A DNA stretch of 64,000 nt, taken from the NCBI RefSeq assembly GCF_963678865.1, contig NZ_OY787459.1:1330501-1394500 (forward strand), read 5' to 3'. The notes under the pieces are model-generated. The model was not told the origin of the DNA, ran no database searches, and saw nothing but the letters and a program-made list of their open reading frames with translations. Position numbers and translations under genes: made by a program. Shown piece by piece: positions 1 to 8,649 of the stretch. Each line of letters opens with the position of its first letter. The first letter of the stretch is position 1. Origin of the DNA: Maridesulfovibrio sp. (GTDB lineage Bacteria; Desulfobacterota; Desulfovibrionia; Desulfovibrionales; Desulfovibrionaceae).

Positions 1-752
1 CATGCATTTTCCTTACGGAACTGATTTTCGACAACCTTGCGGCGCACAATATGACGGTCAATCTGATACTCTTCAACTTCATAAAAGTAGTCGAGTATGT
101 CCTGCTTGGAAAGGCCCATGGCTTTAAGAAGCACAGTCGCAGGCATTTTTCGACGACGGTCAATACGAACATAAAGAATATCTTTATGGTCGAAGTCAAA
201 ATCCAACCAGGAACCGCGCATAGGAATAATGCGGCAGCTATACAGAACCTTGCGGCTAGTATGGGTTTTGCCGGAATCATGTTCGAAGATGATACCGGGA
301 GAACGCTGGAGCTGGTTAACTATAACGCGTTCAGTACCATTTATAATAAAGGTTCCCTGCTCGCTCATAAGCGGCACGGTTCCGAAATAAATATCCTGCT
401 CTTTAATGTCGCGGATAGTTCTGCTTTCAGTCTCTTCATCGACATCAAAAACCACAAGGCGAACCTTGATACGGATCGGAGCTTCATAAGTGAGGCCCTT
501 GGATATACACTCATCCATATCATATTTAGGCTCGCCGATGTCGTAGCTGACATATTCGAGGCTTGCGGTTTTATTGAAATCCTCAATCGGAAAAACCGAA
601 CGAAAAACCCCTTCGAGTCCGACGTCCGCCCGGCTTGCGGGGGCTACGCCTTCCTGAAGGAATTTTTTGAAGGAATCCACCTGCAGTTCAAGCAAGTGGG
701 GAATCGGCAGAGTAACTTTGATCTTTCCAAATATTTTTCTGAGCTGACCCAT
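1..752 (-). CDS. rpoB: RNA polymerase beta subunit, N-terminal part (runs off window)
   Basis: Reading the minus strand from an ATG at 752 gives an open frame to the window edge with about 250 residues of the beta-subunit N-terminus. It starts [20 protein letters not shown] and later contains [34 protein letters not shown] and the [19 protein letters not shown] stretch, all hallmarks of the beta protrusion and lobe. A GAGGA ribosome-binding site lies 5 bases before the ATG. The gene is partial: the catalytic fork, DFDD-type regions and C-terminus lie outside the window. It follows rplL in the usual rplJL-rpoBC order, separated by about 300 bases that hold a strong hairpin. Confidence 0.97.
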   Translation of the reverse strand, partial: MGQLRKIFGKIKVTLPIPHLLELQVDSFKKFLQEGVAPASRADVGLEGVFRSVFPIEDFNKTASLEYVSYDIGEPKYDMDECISKGLTYEAPIRIKVRLVVFDVDEETESRTIRDIKEQDIYFGTVPLMSEQGTFIINGTERVIVNQLQRSPGIIFEHDSGKTHTSRKVLYSCRIIPMRGSWLDFDFDHKDILYVRIDRRRKMPATVLLKAMGLSKQDILDYFYEVEEYQIDRHIVRRKVVENQFRKENA

Positions 753-990
753 CGTATCCTCAATCAAGTGAGAAGGTTAGGGTTGGAATGAAGCAATTTG
801 ACGAACATCAACCAATAAATAGTCAGTTACAAGTCAAAAAGTACAAGATAAACGTAGGCGGCAGAACAACATGCCTGAAAAGAAATTTTTAGAAGGTTAT
901 TTTGATCGCGCTTAAAGATCCGGCTGCGCCTTTTCCGAATCCTACCAAAATAATTGATCAGGCAATTTTGTCAATCTTTTTAACAGCGAG

Positions 991-1030
991 AAGAGCGCAA
1001 CCCCGTTTTACAGGGGTTTGCGCTCCTCTT
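991..1030 (-). promoter_or_regulatory. rplL-rpoB intergenic hairpin (attenuator or processing site)
   Basis: Within the 302-base gap between rplL and rpoB the arms GCGCAAACCCC and GGGGTTGCGC form a nearly perfect stem around a short TGTAAAAC loop, 25 bases after the rplL stop. No run of T follows on the minus strand, so it is not a canonical intrinsic terminator. In Escherichia coli the same interval carries a partial terminator and an RNase III site that set the ratio of ribosomal protein to polymerase. A similar role here is inference. The rest of the gap shows no gene. Confidence 0.55.
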
Positions 1031-1054
1031 GCATTAGCGATAAATTCGCTTGAA

Positions 1055-1444
1055 TTACTTCATTTCGGCTTCAGCACCGGCTTCTTCAAGCTGCTTGAGA
1101 GCTTCTTCAGCTTCTGCTTTTTCAACGCCTTCTTTGATAGCTGCGGGAGCTTCGTCAACTTTAGCCTTGGCTTCTTTGAGGCCGAGACCGGTCAGAGCGC
1201 GAACAGCTTTGATTACAGCAATTTTGTTGCCGCCAGCAGACTTCAGAATTACGTCGAATTCAGTCTGCTCTTCGCCAGCTGCTGCTTCGCCGCCAGCTGC
1301 GCCGGGCATAGCTGCTACTGCTGCTACGGGAGCTGCAGCGGAAACGCCGAATTTTTCTTCAAGTTCTTTGATGAACTCGGAGAGTTCGAGAACGGTCATA
1401 TTGGAAATAAAATCAACTACCTGATCTTTGGTGATATCTGCCAT
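1055..1444 (-). CDS. rplL: 50S ribosomal protein L7/L12
   Basis: 129 residues, the usual length. The N-terminal dimerisation helix region ([18 protein letters not shown]) is followed by an Ala/Gly/Pro-rich flexible hinge near residues 35-58. The globular C-terminal domain then has the factor-binding segment [11 protein letters not shown] and [15 protein letters not shown]. It forms the multicopy stalk that recruits EF-Tu, EF-G and IF2, and it is bound to the ribosome through L10, encoded just upstream. AGGAGG sits 8 bases before the ATG. The gene is 48 bases downstream of rplJ and is probably co-transcribed with it. Confidence 0.98.
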   Translation of the reverse strand: MADITKDQVVDFISNMTVLELSEFIKELEEKFGVSAAAPVAAVAAMPGAAGGEAAAGEEQTEFDVILKSAGGNKIAVIKAVRALTGLGLKEAKAKVDEAPAAIKEGVEKAEAEEALKQLEEAGAEAEMK

Positions 1445-1492
1445 GGAAATTTCCTCCTTGGGAATATACTTTGATTTGCCTTGACTAGGCTG

Positions 1493-2014
1493 TTATGCAG
1501 CTTCTTTCTGATCTTTCAATGCAGTCAGAACGTTCAGGAAACCGCGGGGTACATTTGCGAGCAAGCTCACAAAGTTGGTAGGTACTGCATTCATTGTACC
1601 CAGAGTTTTGCCGAGGAGCTCTTCCTTGCTCGGGAGCTTGGAAAGCGCCTTCACGCCATCTTCGTCAAGATATTTGCCCTCAAGGGATGCGAAACGCATA
1701 TCGAAAGTTTTGCTTTCTTTTGCGAAATCAGCGACTGCTTTTGCTGCTGCAACAGGATCATCATATCCAATTACTACAGCGCAGTTTTCCTTGAATTTGT
1801 CAGCCAGTACTTCATGATCAGTACCAGTGAAAGCCAACCGGGCCAGAGTGTTCTTGACTACATGGCAATCGACACCGACGCTTCTCAGGCTTGCGCGCAG
1901 ACGAGTAAACTCTTCTACTTCAAGGCCTTTAAAGTCGGTAACGATGGCAATACTCGCCCTTTCAGCTTTTTCTTTAAGCTGCTCAATAATCTGGGCTTTT
2001 TCTTGCCTGTTCAC
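1493..2014 (-). CDS. rplJ: 50S ribosomal protein L10
   Basis: The start is placed at GTG 2014 ([20 protein letters not shown]), which gives 173 residues, the family norm, and has AGGAG 7 bases upstream. The open frame continues upstream through the leader to an ATG at 2131, but those residues do not resemble L10. Family features include the N-terminal helix, [20 protein letters not shown] and [11 protein letters not shown]10 anchors L7/L12 dimers on the 23S rRNA GTPase centre, and in many bacteria its complex with L7/L12 represses its own operon through the mRNA leader. Confidence 0.96.
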   Translation of the reverse strand: MNRQEKAQIIEQLKEKAERASIAIVTDFKGLEVEEFTRLRASLRSVGVDCHVVKNTLARLAFTGTDHEVLADKFKENCAVVIGYDDPVAAAKAVADFAKESKTFDMRFASLEGKYLDEDGVKALSKLPSKEELLGKTLGTMNAVPTNFVSLLANVPRGFLNVLTALKDQKEAA

Positions 2015-2163
2015 CTTAACACTCCTAATGATTTGACCCGGAAAGCAAGTCAAAGTGTTGTCTAAGCAGGATATTAAGGGACCATCCCTCCTGCCGTCTT
2101 CGACTAAACTTCCCGTGTATTTATACATCAAGGGCCGCCCCGTTAAGGGCGGCCTATGACATT
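2015..2163 (-). promoter_or_regulatory. L10-type autoregulatory mRNA leader between rplA and rplJ
   Basis: The 149 bases upstream of rplJ contain a strong GC hairpin (GGCCGCCC...GGGCGGCC, 2133-2154). Nearer the gene lies an element read on the minus strand as GAAGACGGCAGGAGGGA, which resembles the conserved purine-rich kink-turn core of bacterial L10 leaders. Pairing of GGATGGTCCC-like segments around it is plausible. From the family it would bind L10(L12)4 and repress rplJL translation. Assignment rests on position and motif, not on a covariance search. Confidence 0.6.
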
Positions 2164-2868
2164 TTAGGACTCAGAGTATTTTCTTGCTGCCAGAGGATCA
2201 ATCTTGAAACCGGGGCCCATGGTGGTAGCTACGGCAACAGCCTTCATGTAGGTACCTTTCGCAGAGGAAGGTTTCAGTTTGTTCACTGTTTCCAGCAAGG
2301 TTTTGAGGTTCTCAAGAAGCTTCTCAGCTCCGAAAGAAACTTTTCCGATAGGTGCGTGCAGAACACCGGCTTTATCAACCTTGAATTCTACGCGACCAGC
2401 TTTAAGTTCGCTAACTGCATTAGCCACATCAAAAGTAACGGTACCGGTCTTGGCGTTAGGCATCAGACCGCGGGGTCCGAGGACACGACCAATCTGACCG
2501 ACTTTAGCCATCATGTCAGGAGTTGCGATAGCTTTATCGAAATCAAGCCATCCGTCCTTAACTTTGGCAACCAGGTCATCGCCACCGACAAAGTCAGCGC
2601 CGGCTTCCTTGGCTTCCGCTTCTTTTTCCCCGTTCACGAAGCAAGCTACGCGAATTTCTTTACCGAGACCGTTGGGCAGAGTTACTGCGCCGCGGATCAT
2701 CTGGTCAGAATATTTGGGGTCTACGCCGAGGTTGATGGCAACATCAACAGTCTCGTCGAATTTGGCATATGCCTTTTCTACAGCAGAAGCTACCGCCTGT
2801 TCAACGGTCAAACCGATCTGTTCGGTACCTTCTGTTGCTTTTCTGTATTTTTTTCCGTGCTTAGGCAT
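2164..2868 (-). CDS. rplA: 50S ribosomal protein L1
   Basis: 234 residues, typical for L1. The start [13 protein letters not shown] is preceded by AAGGGG 8 bases upstream. Recognisable segments are [22 protein letters not shown], which binds rRNA in domain I, and the signature [19 protein letters not shown]. The C-terminal segment [21 protein letters not shown] closes domain I. L1 forms the mobile stalk near the E site, and in many bacteria it represses its own rplK-rplA message. It lies 16 bases downstream of rplK. Confidence 0.98.
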   Translation of the reverse strand: MPKHGKKYRKATEGTEQIGLTVEQAVASAVEKAYAKFDETVDVAINLGVDPKYSDQMIRGAVTLPNGLGKEIRVACFVNGEKEAEAKEAGADFVGGDDLVAKVKDGWLDFDKAIATPDMMAKVGQIGRVLGPRGLMPNAKTGTVTFDVANAVSELKAGRVEFKVDKAGVLHAPIGKVSFGAEKLLENLKTLLETVNKLKPSSAKGTYMKAVAVATTMGPGFKIDPLAARKYSES

Positions 2869-2884
2869 GATCTTTTCCCCTTAC

Positions 2885-3310
2885 CTAGTCTGTGACTTCA
2901 ATGCCCATACTGCGGGCTGTTCCCATGATAGATTTCATGGCAGCTTCAGTATCGGCAGCGGTCAGGTCGGGAGCCTTAAGCTCAGCAATTTCTTTAATCT
3001 GAGCTTTGGTCACTTTACCGACCTTGTTCTTGTTAGGCTCGCCGGAACCTTTCGGCAGCTTTGCAGCCTTCAGCAGAAGGGTGGATGCCGGCGGAGTCTT
3101 GGTAATGAAGGAAAAGGACCTGTCTTGGTAGACAGTAATGATCACCGGAATGATCATGCCCTTCTGATCCTGCGTTTTGGCGTTGAACGCCTTGCAGAAT
3201 TCCATTATATTTACACCATGCTGACCGAGTGCAGGACCGACCGGTGGGGACGGGTTTGCAGAGCCAGCAGGTATCTGAAGCTTGATTTTGCCTATTTCTT
3301 TCTTGGCCAT
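2885..3310 (-). CDS. rplK: 50S ribosomal protein L11
   Basis: 141 residues with the N-terminal [20 protein letters not shown], the flexible linker and the RNA-binding C-terminal domain. The latter includes [13 protein letters not shown] and the end segment [17 protein letters not shown]11 binds the thiostrepton/GTPase-associated region of 23S rRNA and is needed for RelA-type stringent signalling in other bacteria. It sits between nusG and rplA in the conserved order. Confidence 0.98.
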   Translation of the reverse strand: MAKKEIGKIKLQIPAGSANPSPPVGPALGQHGVNIMEFCKAFNAKTQDQKGMIIPVIITVYQDRSFSFITKTPPASTLLLKAAKLPKGSGEPNKNKVGKVTKAQIKEIAELKAPDLTAADTEAAMKSIMGTARSMGIEVTD

Positions 3311-3384
3311 CGCTTTATGTCCTATATTAAATTCCAGTGAGGATACTCACTGTCGGAAATGAATATGCAGCAGTGCGGTCAGGA

Positions 3385-3945
3385 CTACCCTTTGGTTACC
3401 TGAACGAAGTCAAGTTCCACCGGGGTCTGGCGGCCGAAAATGGAGACTGACACCCGAAGCTTGCCTTTATCGTAGTTGACATCTTCTACAACGCCGTTGA
3501 AACCGCTGAAAGGTCCATCAATGACCCTGACTTCATCGCCACGATCAAAGTTGAACTTAGGTCTCGGCTGTTCCTGACGGTCTTCCATCAGGCTCAGGAT
3601 TTTGGCTGCTTCGCTGTCGCGCATTGGAGTCGGTCTATTTTTGCCACCGATAAATCCGGTAACACGAGGAATAGACTGGATGAGATGCCATGATTCATCC
3701 TCCATGATCATTTTGATCATGACATAACCCGGATAAAATTTCCGAGTAGATGTTCTTTTTTCCCCTTTAACCAACTCAACAACTTTTTCCGTGGGAACGA
3801 CAACCTCTTCAATCAGTCCTTTGTCCTGACCGGTTCTCATCATCTCACGGACAGTCTGCTCAACCCGCTGTTCAAAACCTGAATAGGTATGAACAATGTA
3901 CCAACGGGCCTTCCTTCCCTGAGGTTTTTCAGCGTCTGCGTTCAT
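3385..3945 (-). CDS. nusG: Transcription termination/antitermination factor NusG
   Basis: 186 residues. The NGN domain begins at ARWYIVHTYSGFEQRV and includes KFYPGYVMIKMIM and VTGFIGGKNRPTPM. The C-terminal KOW domain contains GDEVRVIDGPFSGFNGVVE. NusG clamps RNA polymerase and links it to Rho, NusE/S10 and ribosomes. It starts 26 bases after secE, as in most bacteria. The first 13 residues before the NGN fold are a charged extension, and an AAGGA-type site lies upstream. Confidence 0.97.
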   Translation of the reverse strand: MNADAEKPQGRKARWYIVHTYSGFEQRVEQTVREMMRTGQDKGLIEEVVVPTEKVVELVKGEKRTSTRKFYPGYVMIKMIMEDESWHLIQSIPRVTGFIGGKNRPTPMRDSEAAKILSLMEDRQEQPRPKFNFDRGDEVRVIDGPFSGFNGVVEDVNYDKGKLRVSVSIFGRQTPVELDFVQVTKG

Positions 3946-3971
3946 GGAGCTCTTTCCTTTTTACGGGTTAT

Positions 3972-4223
3972 TTAAGACAGGATTGCCTCAACAAGTTTGC
4001 TGAGCCCCATGTCAACAACACCCAGAAAAAGCGACATGACTACGACAAGGACCAAGACGGCGGTACAGGTCTGTATAGTCTCTTTCTGAGTAGGCCATAC
4101 GACCTTCTTGATTTCGACCTTGGACTGTTCCAGGAATTCGGTGAACTCTTTAATCTTGCCACCAGCCCCCTGAGTTTCAGCCTTAGCCTGAACTCCCGCA
4201 CCTTTATTTTTTTTCTTGGCCAT
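3972..4223 (-). CDS. secE: Preprotein translocase subunit SecE
   Basis: 83 residues when started at the ATG at 4223 (MAKKKNKGAG), which has GGGA at suitable spacing. The in-frame ATG at 4235 has no such site. A Lys/Gly-rich N-terminus leads to KEFTEFLEQSKVEIKKVVWPTQKETIQ, the amphipathic helix and conserved WP motif of SecE. A single membrane helix follows (roughly residues 52-75). It clamps SecY in the translocon. It lies directly downstream of tRNA-Trp and probably shares its transcript. Confidence 0.95.
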   Translation of the reverse strand: MAKKKNKGAGVQAKAETQGAGGKIKEFTEFLEQSKVEIKKVVWPTQKETIQTCTAVLVLVVVMSLFLGVVDMGLSKLVEAILS

Positions 4224-4243
4224 ATTGATTCCCATAAATGAAG

Positions 4244-4320
4244 TGGCAGGCCAGGAGGGATTCGAACCCCCAGCATTCGGTTTTGGAGACCGACGTTCTA
4301 GCCGTTGGAACTACTGGCCT
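4244..4320 (-). tRNA. tRNA-Trp (CCA anticodon)
   Basis: A cloverleaf is visible: acceptor AGGCCAG pairs with CTGGCCT, the anticodon loop is CTCCAAA with anticodon CCA, and the T loop is TTCGAAT. The discriminator is G and the 3' CCA (4246-4244) is encoded. It is placed between rpmG and secE, so it is probably processed from the same long transcript as tuf and rpmG. Confidence 0.97.
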
Positions 4321-4335
4321 GCTTATTTATAGAAA

Positions 4336-4485
4336 CTACTTGGACTCTCTGTGAAGAGTATGCTTCTTATCAAAAGGGCAATACTTCTTCAACTCGATAC
4401 GACCAGTAGTGTTCTTCTTGTTCTTCATCGTCGAATAGTTACGACGCTTACACTCGGTGCACTGCATCTGAACTTTGACACGCAT
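4336..4485 (-). CDS. rpmG: 50S ribosomal protein L33
   Basis: 49 residues, too short for many ORF callers. The start [20 protein letters not shown] is followed by [20 protein letters not shown]. It carries the two CxxC-like zinc positions of the C+ L33 type only in part: CTEC is present near the N-terminus, but the second pair is reduced to a single Cys in KYCPFDK. It starts 6 bases after the tuf stop, with GGAG overlapping the tuf end. The tuf-rpmG-(tRNA-Trp)-secE-nusG order is common in bacteria. Confidence 0.95.
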   Translation of the reverse strand: MRVKVQMQCTECKRRNYSTMKNKKNTTGRIELKKYCPFDKKHTLHRESK

Positions 4486-4491
4486 GATGTC

Positions 4492-5685
4492 TTACTCCAG
4501 AATTTCGGTAACAACTCCTGCGCCTACGGTACGGCCACCTTCGCGAATAGCGAAGCGCAGACCCGGATCCATAGCGATGGGGTTGATCATTTCAACGTTG
4601 AAAGTTGCGTTATCGCCAGGCATAACCATTTCAACGCCTTCTTCGAGAGTTACAACACCGGTGATGTCAGTTGTACGGAAGTAGAACTGAGGACGGTAAC
4701 CGGAGAAGAAAGGAGTGTGACGTCCACCTTCGTCTTTGGACAGAACGTAAACTTCTGCCTTGAACTTGGTGTGGGGGTTGATGGATTTGGGAGCAGCGAG
4801 AACCTGGCCGCGCTCAACTTCATCACGCTTGGTACCACGAAGGAGTACACCAACGTTGTCACCAGCCTGACCCTGGTCGAGGAGCTTGCGGAACATTTCA
4901 ACACCGGTACAGGTAGTCTTAACGGTCTCGCGGATACCAACGATTTCAACTTCTTCACCAACTTTGATTACACCGCGCTCAACACGACCGGTAACAACGG
5001 TACCACGACCGGAGATGGAGAAAACGTCTTCGATGGGCATGAGGAAAGGTTTGTCGATATCGCGCTCGGGCTCTTCAATGTAGGAGTCACAAGCAGCGAG
5101 GAGCTCGAGAATAGGCTTAGCAGCTTCATCATCAGCGCTTTCGCATTCGAGAGCTTTCAGAGCGGAACCCTGGATAACGGGAAGGTCATCACCGGGGAAA
5201 TCGTAAGAGGAAAGAAGTTCACGAACTTCCATTTCTACGAGCTCGAGGAGTTCTTCATCATCAACCATGTCACATTTGTTCAGGAATACAACGATTCCGG
5301 GAACGCCAACCTGACGAGCAAGCAGGATGTGCTCACGAGTCTGGGGCATGGGACCGTCAGTAGCAGCAACAACGAGGATTGCGCCGTCCATCTGAGCAGC
5401 ACCGGTGATCATGTTTTTGATGTAGTCAGCGTGACCGGGGCAGTCTACGTGAGCGTAGTGACGTGCTTCGGTTTCGTATTCTACGTGAGCGGTAGCAATG
5501 GTGATACCGCGTTCTTTTTCTTCGGGAGCCTTGTCGATTTCGTCGAAAGCAACATATTCGCCGTTACCAGCAAGACCTGCGATCTTGGTGATAGCAGCAG
5601 TCAGAGTGGTTTTACCGTGGTCAATGTGACCGATGGTACCGATATTAACATGAGGCTTACCGCGTTCAAATTTAGCCTTACCCAT
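4492..5685 (-). CDS. tuf: Elongation factor Tu
   Basis: 397 residues, full length. GTPase motifs are GHIDHGKTT near residue 19, the switch-[10 protein letters not shown] near residue 81 and NKCDM near residue 136. Domains II and III follow, with [13 protein letters not shown] and the C-terminal [10 protein letters not shown]. It carries aminoacyl-tRNAs to the ribosomal A site. AGGGGG lies 7 bases before the ATG. Directly upstream are four tRNA genes in the same order as the Escherichia coli thrU-tyrU-glyT-thrT-tufB operon. Confidence 0.99.
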   Translation of the reverse strand: MGKAKFERGKPHVNIGTIGHIDHGKTTLTAAITKIAGLAGNGEYVAFDEIDKAPEEKERGITIATAHVEYETEARHYAHVDCPGHADYIKNMITGAAQMDGAILVVAATDGPMPQTREHILLARQVGVPGIVVFLNKCDMVDDEELLELVEMEVRELLSSYDFPGDDLPVIQGSALKALECESADDEAAKPILELLAACDSYIEEPERDIDKPFLMPIEDVFSISGRGTVVTGRVERGVIKVGEEVEIVGIRETVKTTCTGVEMFRKLLDQGQAGDNVGVLLRGTKRDEVERGQVLAAPKSINPHTKFKAEVYVLSKDEGGRHTPFFSGYRPQFYFRTTDITGVVTLEEGVEMVMPGDNATFNVEMINPIAMDPGLRFAIREGGRTVGAGVVTEILE

Positions 5686-5755
5686 GATAAATCCCCCTAA
5701 ATTAAATAGAGTTTTTAATGATTTAAAGCGTCAAAGGTCATACTACACAAATGTA

Positions 5756-5831
<76 letters not shown>

Positions 5832-5874
5832 ATCCTTATTAAACGCGCAGGAATGGACTAGGGTAAGTTCATTT

Positions 5875-5950
5875 TGGAGCGGGAAACGGGATTCGAACCC
5901 GCAACCCTCAGCTTGGAAGGCTGATGCTCTAGCCGTTGAGCTATTCCCGC
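5875..5950 (-). tRNA. tRNA-Gly (TCC anticodon)
   Basis: Acceptor GCGGGAA pairs with TTCCCGC, the anticodon loop is CTTCCAA with anticodon TCC, and the T loop is TTCGAAT. CCA is encoded. It is the third tRNA of the Thr-Tyr-Gly-Thr cluster. Confidence 0.96.
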
Positions 5951-6009
5951 ACCCTATGTCCGTAGTTTAACAGCAGGCCTACCTGCCTCCTACAGCGCGA
6001 TTATCTAAG

Positions 6010-6094
6010 TGGTGGTGGGGGGAGGATTCGAACCTCCGAAGGCGTTGCCGACAGATTTACAGTCTGTTCCCTTTGGCCACTCGGGAACCCCACC
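6010..6094 (-). tRNA. tRNA-Tyr (GTA anticodon)
   Basis: An 85-base class II tRNA with a long variable arm. The acceptor is GGTGGGG with its complement CCCCACC, the anticodon stem is CAGA with loop CTGTAAA (anticodon GTA), the discriminator is A and CCA is encoded. It is the second tRNA of the cluster upstream of tuf. Confidence 0.96.
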
Positions 6095-6116
6095 ACTATA
6101 TGTATTGTTGTTTCAC

Positions 6117-6192
6117 TGGAGCTGGCGATGGGACTTGAACCCGCAACCTGCTGATTACAAATCAGCTGCTCTACCAATTGAGCTACGCCAGC
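6117..6192 (-). tRNA. tRNA-Thr (TGT anticodon)
   Basis: Acceptor GCTGGCG pairs with CGCCAGC. The anticodon stem CTGAT/ATCAG encloses loop TTTGTAA with anticodon TGT. CCA is encoded. It is the first gene of the tRNA-tuf operon, 16 bases downstream of a good promoter. Confidence 0.96.
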
Positions 6193-6207
6193 CCTCGTGA
6201 GCGAATC

Positions 6208-6236
6208 TTTCTACAAGCTCTGTTTTCAAATTGCAA
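6208..6236 (-). promoter_or_regulatory. Probable housekeeping promoter of the tRNA-tuf operon
   Basis: Reading the minus strand, TTGCAA (6236-6231) and TAGAAA (6213-6208) are separated by exactly 17 bases. The -10 ends 15 bases before the first tRNA. An A/T-rich stretch with T-tracts (6237-6265) lies directly upstream and could act as an UP element. The remainder of 6240-6613 shows no convincing gene. Confidence 0.6.
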
Positions 6237-6613
6237 GAACTTTTTTGAACTTTTTTTCAAATCCGTTCCCGGCTCGAAAACTTCGTTGAACTTGAGATCC
6301 GCCGAAGCAACGAAGCGGGGTTTAAATGAAAATCGCCATTCAAGTCAACACCTTTTTGCAACTTTCTTTAATTTTTCCGAAAATAATCTGTGTAATTCGT
6401 ACTCAGAATGTTAAGAAACCGCCGAAAGCAAGGCGCTGCGAAGTTTAACTTGCTGCTGATACAAAAATATCATGAATTCAACTTTTGCCGCAGCATGTAA
6501 ACTTACTGAGACACAGGTCGACTTTGACTTTGTATACTTTTGGACGTAATTCACTGCCCTCGGCACCCGTGGCCGTGTAGACAACGAACACAGGATTTTC
6601 AGGTAATAAGAAC

Positions 6614-7585
6614 ATGAAATCACTTCCAATAAGCCCAGATAACCCCTGGCTGGCGCCTCTTGCCGGATACTCGGACCTGCCCTTTCGCATGCTCTGCCGT
6701 AAGCGCGGTTGCGCTGTGGCATGTACGGAAATGGTCAGCGTTAAAGGTCTCAAATACGACGGCAAGGGAACCAAAGCCCTGCTCGCGACCTCCGAGGAAG
6801 ATACTCCGCTGGTGGTCCAGCTCTTCGGCGGGGAGCCGCAGGACTATTCGGATACTATGCCCCATCTGATAGAACAGGGCTACTCTTTTTTTGATTTAAA
6901 CTCAGGCTGTCCGGTTAAGAAAGTCCTTAAAACCGGGGGCGGATCTGCCCTTCATCTCGATCCTGACCGTCTCGTCGAAACGGCTTCGACTATGGTTCGC
7001 ACTGCGGGAGAAGGTAAAGTCGGCGTAAAAATCCGGCTTGGGTTCATGAATGGTGAAGATAACTACCTGGAAATTGCCCGACGCCTTGAAGATGTCGGAG
7101 TGGCATGGATAACCATGCATCCACGCTATGCCAAGCAAATGTTCTCCGGAGAAGCTGACTGGACCAAGCTGGCAGTATTGAAGCAATCTGTTTCCATCCC
7201 GGTAATCGGCAGCGGTGACCTTTTTACTGCAGAAGACGGTATGGAATGTATCAGGCAGACAGGGATTGACGGAATAATGTTTGCTCGCGGCGCCCTTTTT
7301 GACCCGGCTATATTCGCCCGTTATCTGCGTTTGCTTGATCATCCGAAATGCGACGACCTGCCGCCGTTCGACCTGGGCAAGACAATGGAAGAACATATCA
7401 ACATAACCCGTGAATTCGACGGCAGTACCCGCTCTTTCAGAAAAATCAGATCGATTCTCCCCCGCTATGCCAAGGGAATGGATGGAATCAGGACCATAAG
7501 GGGCAGACTTACAGCTTGCGCAGACTGGGAAGAACTTATCGAAGCAGCACGGGAAGTATCCAACCTTACGTGCGAACGTTGCTAA
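6614..7585 (+). CDS. dus: tRNA-dihydrouridine synthase (Dus family)
   Basis: 323 residues, a flavin enzyme that reduces uridines in the tRNA D loop. The TIM-barrel start NPWLAPLAGYSDLPFRMLCR is typical. The catalytic Cys lies in FDLNSGCPVKKVLKTGGGS near residue 100. The FMN-binding segments VKIRLGF and ARGALFDPAIF are also present. The C-terminal helical tRNA-binding part begins near residue 245. The subfamily (DusA, B or C) cannot be fixed by eye, though the sequence is closest to DusB-like proteins. It stands alone, divergent from the tRNA cluster. Confidence 0.9.
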   Translation: MKSLPISPDNPWLAPLAGYSDLPFRMLCRKRGCAVACTEMVSVKGLKYDGKGTKALLATSEEDTPLVVQLFGGEPQDYSDTMPHLIEQGYSFFDLNSGCPVKKVLKTGGGSALHLDPDRLVETASTMVRTAGEGKVGVKIRLGFMNGEDNYLEIARRLEDVGVAWITMHPRYAKQMFSGEADWTKLAVLKQSVSIPVIGSGDLFTAEDGMECIRQTGIDGIMFARGALFDPAIFARYLRLLDHPKCDDLPPFDLGKTMEEHINITREFDGSTRSFRKIRSILPRYAKGMDGIRTIRGRLTACADWEELIEAAREVSNLTCERC

Positions 7586-7609
7586 TCAGTTATTTTCTTT
7601 AAGCGATTG

Positions 7610-7638
7610 TTGACGATAATACTCTTTAAAGCTTAATA
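7610..7638 (+). promoter_or_regulatory. Probable housekeeping promoter of the first cheV
   Basis: TTGACG at 7610-7615 and TTAATA at 7633-7638 are separated by 17 bases. The -10 ends 46 bases before the cheV ATG. The surrounding 99-base gap is A/T rich and holds no terminator for the upstream dus gene. Confidence 0.55.
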
Positions 7639-7684
7639 TAGTGCTGTAATTGAATTGAAGAATCTGAATTAATCGGAGATACAT

Positions 7685-8632
7685 ATGGCCCATACTGATA
7701 TTTTGCTCGAAGCGGGAACCAATGAACTTGAAATTGTTGAGTTCTGGCTTGAAGAAGAACCCCGCGAAGAAGGCGAAGGCAACTATCGCGGCTTTTACGG
7801 TGTTAACGTAGCCAAGGTTCTGGAGATTATCAGAATTCCTGAGAAAATCACCAAACTTCCCAAGGTTGCTCACCCGGCCATTATGGGCACTTTCAACCTG
7901 CGTAACAAGGTTATTCCACTAGTGGACCTGAGTCACTGGCTTAAAAAGCCTAGGGTTGAAACAGAACCTCCCAAGGTAATCGTTACCGAATTCAACAATG
8001 TGTCATCTGCTTTTCTTGTTTCAGGAGTTACCAGAATTCACAGGATCAGTTGGGAAAGGGTCGAAGCACCATCAACCTATGTCTCCACCCTTTCTGAAGA
8101 CTCTATTACCGGTGTTGTAAAATTCGAAGACAGAATATCTTTGATACTTGATCTTGAAAAAATTGTTGCCGAACTCAACCCGGACCTCGGGCTTAAGCTT
8201 GATGACTCCATCGACTGGGCTAACAACGCCGGATACAAGGCCATCATCGCTGACGACTCAACGTTGATCAGGGAAATGCTTTACGAAATGATGATCAGGG
8301 CCAAATTTTCCGTGGAAATGGCCAATACAGGACGTTCCTGCTGGGATAAATTGCAGGAATACAAAAGACGTTCCATTGAGGAAAACCGTCCCATTACCGA
8401 CTTTGTAAATGTAGTAATTTCCGACATTGAAATGCCGGTTATGGACGGACACAACCTTACTGTGCGCATCAAGGCGGATGATGTGCTCAAAGAACTGCCT
8501 GTAATCCTTTTCTCCTCCATCATTACCGATAAGCTTCGCCACAAGGGTGAATCTGTCGGGGCTGACGATCAGATTTCCAAACCTGAAGTAACAGAACTGG
8601 CCCAAAGAGCCATTGCCCTGATCGAAAAATAG
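7685..8632 (+). CDS. cheV: Chemotaxis coupling/response protein CheV (copy 1)
   Basis: 315 residues with a CheW-like coupling domain (about 1-165; GFYGVNVAKVLEI, MGTFNLRNKVIPLVDL) and a C-terminal receiver (about 180-315). The phospho-acceptor Asp lies in VVISDIEMPVMDG and the conserved Lys in DDQISKPE. CheV couples receptors to CheA and can act as a phosphate sink or adaptation device. GGAG precedes the ATG. A paralogue lies at 14736. Five bases separate its stop from the GTG that opens the next frame. Confidence 0.95.
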   Translation: MAHTDILLEAGTNELEIVEFWLEEEPREEGEGNYRGFYGVNVAKVLEIIRIPEKITKLPKVAHPAIMGTFNLRNKVIPLVDLSHWLKKPRVETEPPKVIVTEFNNVSSAFLVSGVTRIHRISWERVEAPSTYVSTLSEDSITGVVKFEDRISLILDLEKIVAELNPDLGLKLDDSIDWANNAGYKAIIADDSTLIREMLYEMMIRAKFSVEMANTGRSCWDKLQEYKRRSIEENRPITDFVNVVISDIEMPVMDGHNLTVRIKADDVLKELPVILFSSIITDKLRHKGESVGADDQISKPEVTELAQRAIALIEK

Positions 8633-8649
8633 ATTAGGTGGAAATCAAA

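Noticed and set aside
51-791. 246-residue plus-strand open frame
   Set aside because: It lies antisense to the rpoB N-terminus, which reads perfectly on the minus strand; no ribosome site or family similarity.
2015-2131. N-terminal extension of L10 to the ATG at 2131
   Set aside because: The extra residues do not resemble L10, while GTG 2014 has AGGAG and gives the standard length; the sequence fits a regulatory leader.
2513-3340. 275-residue plus-strand open frame
   Set aside because: Antisense to rplA and rplK; composition is a shadow of those genes.
4351-5700. 449-residue plus-strand open frame
   Set aside because: A mirror of the strongly biased tuf codon usage; the Ser/Asn/Phe-rich translation has no domain and tuf is certain.
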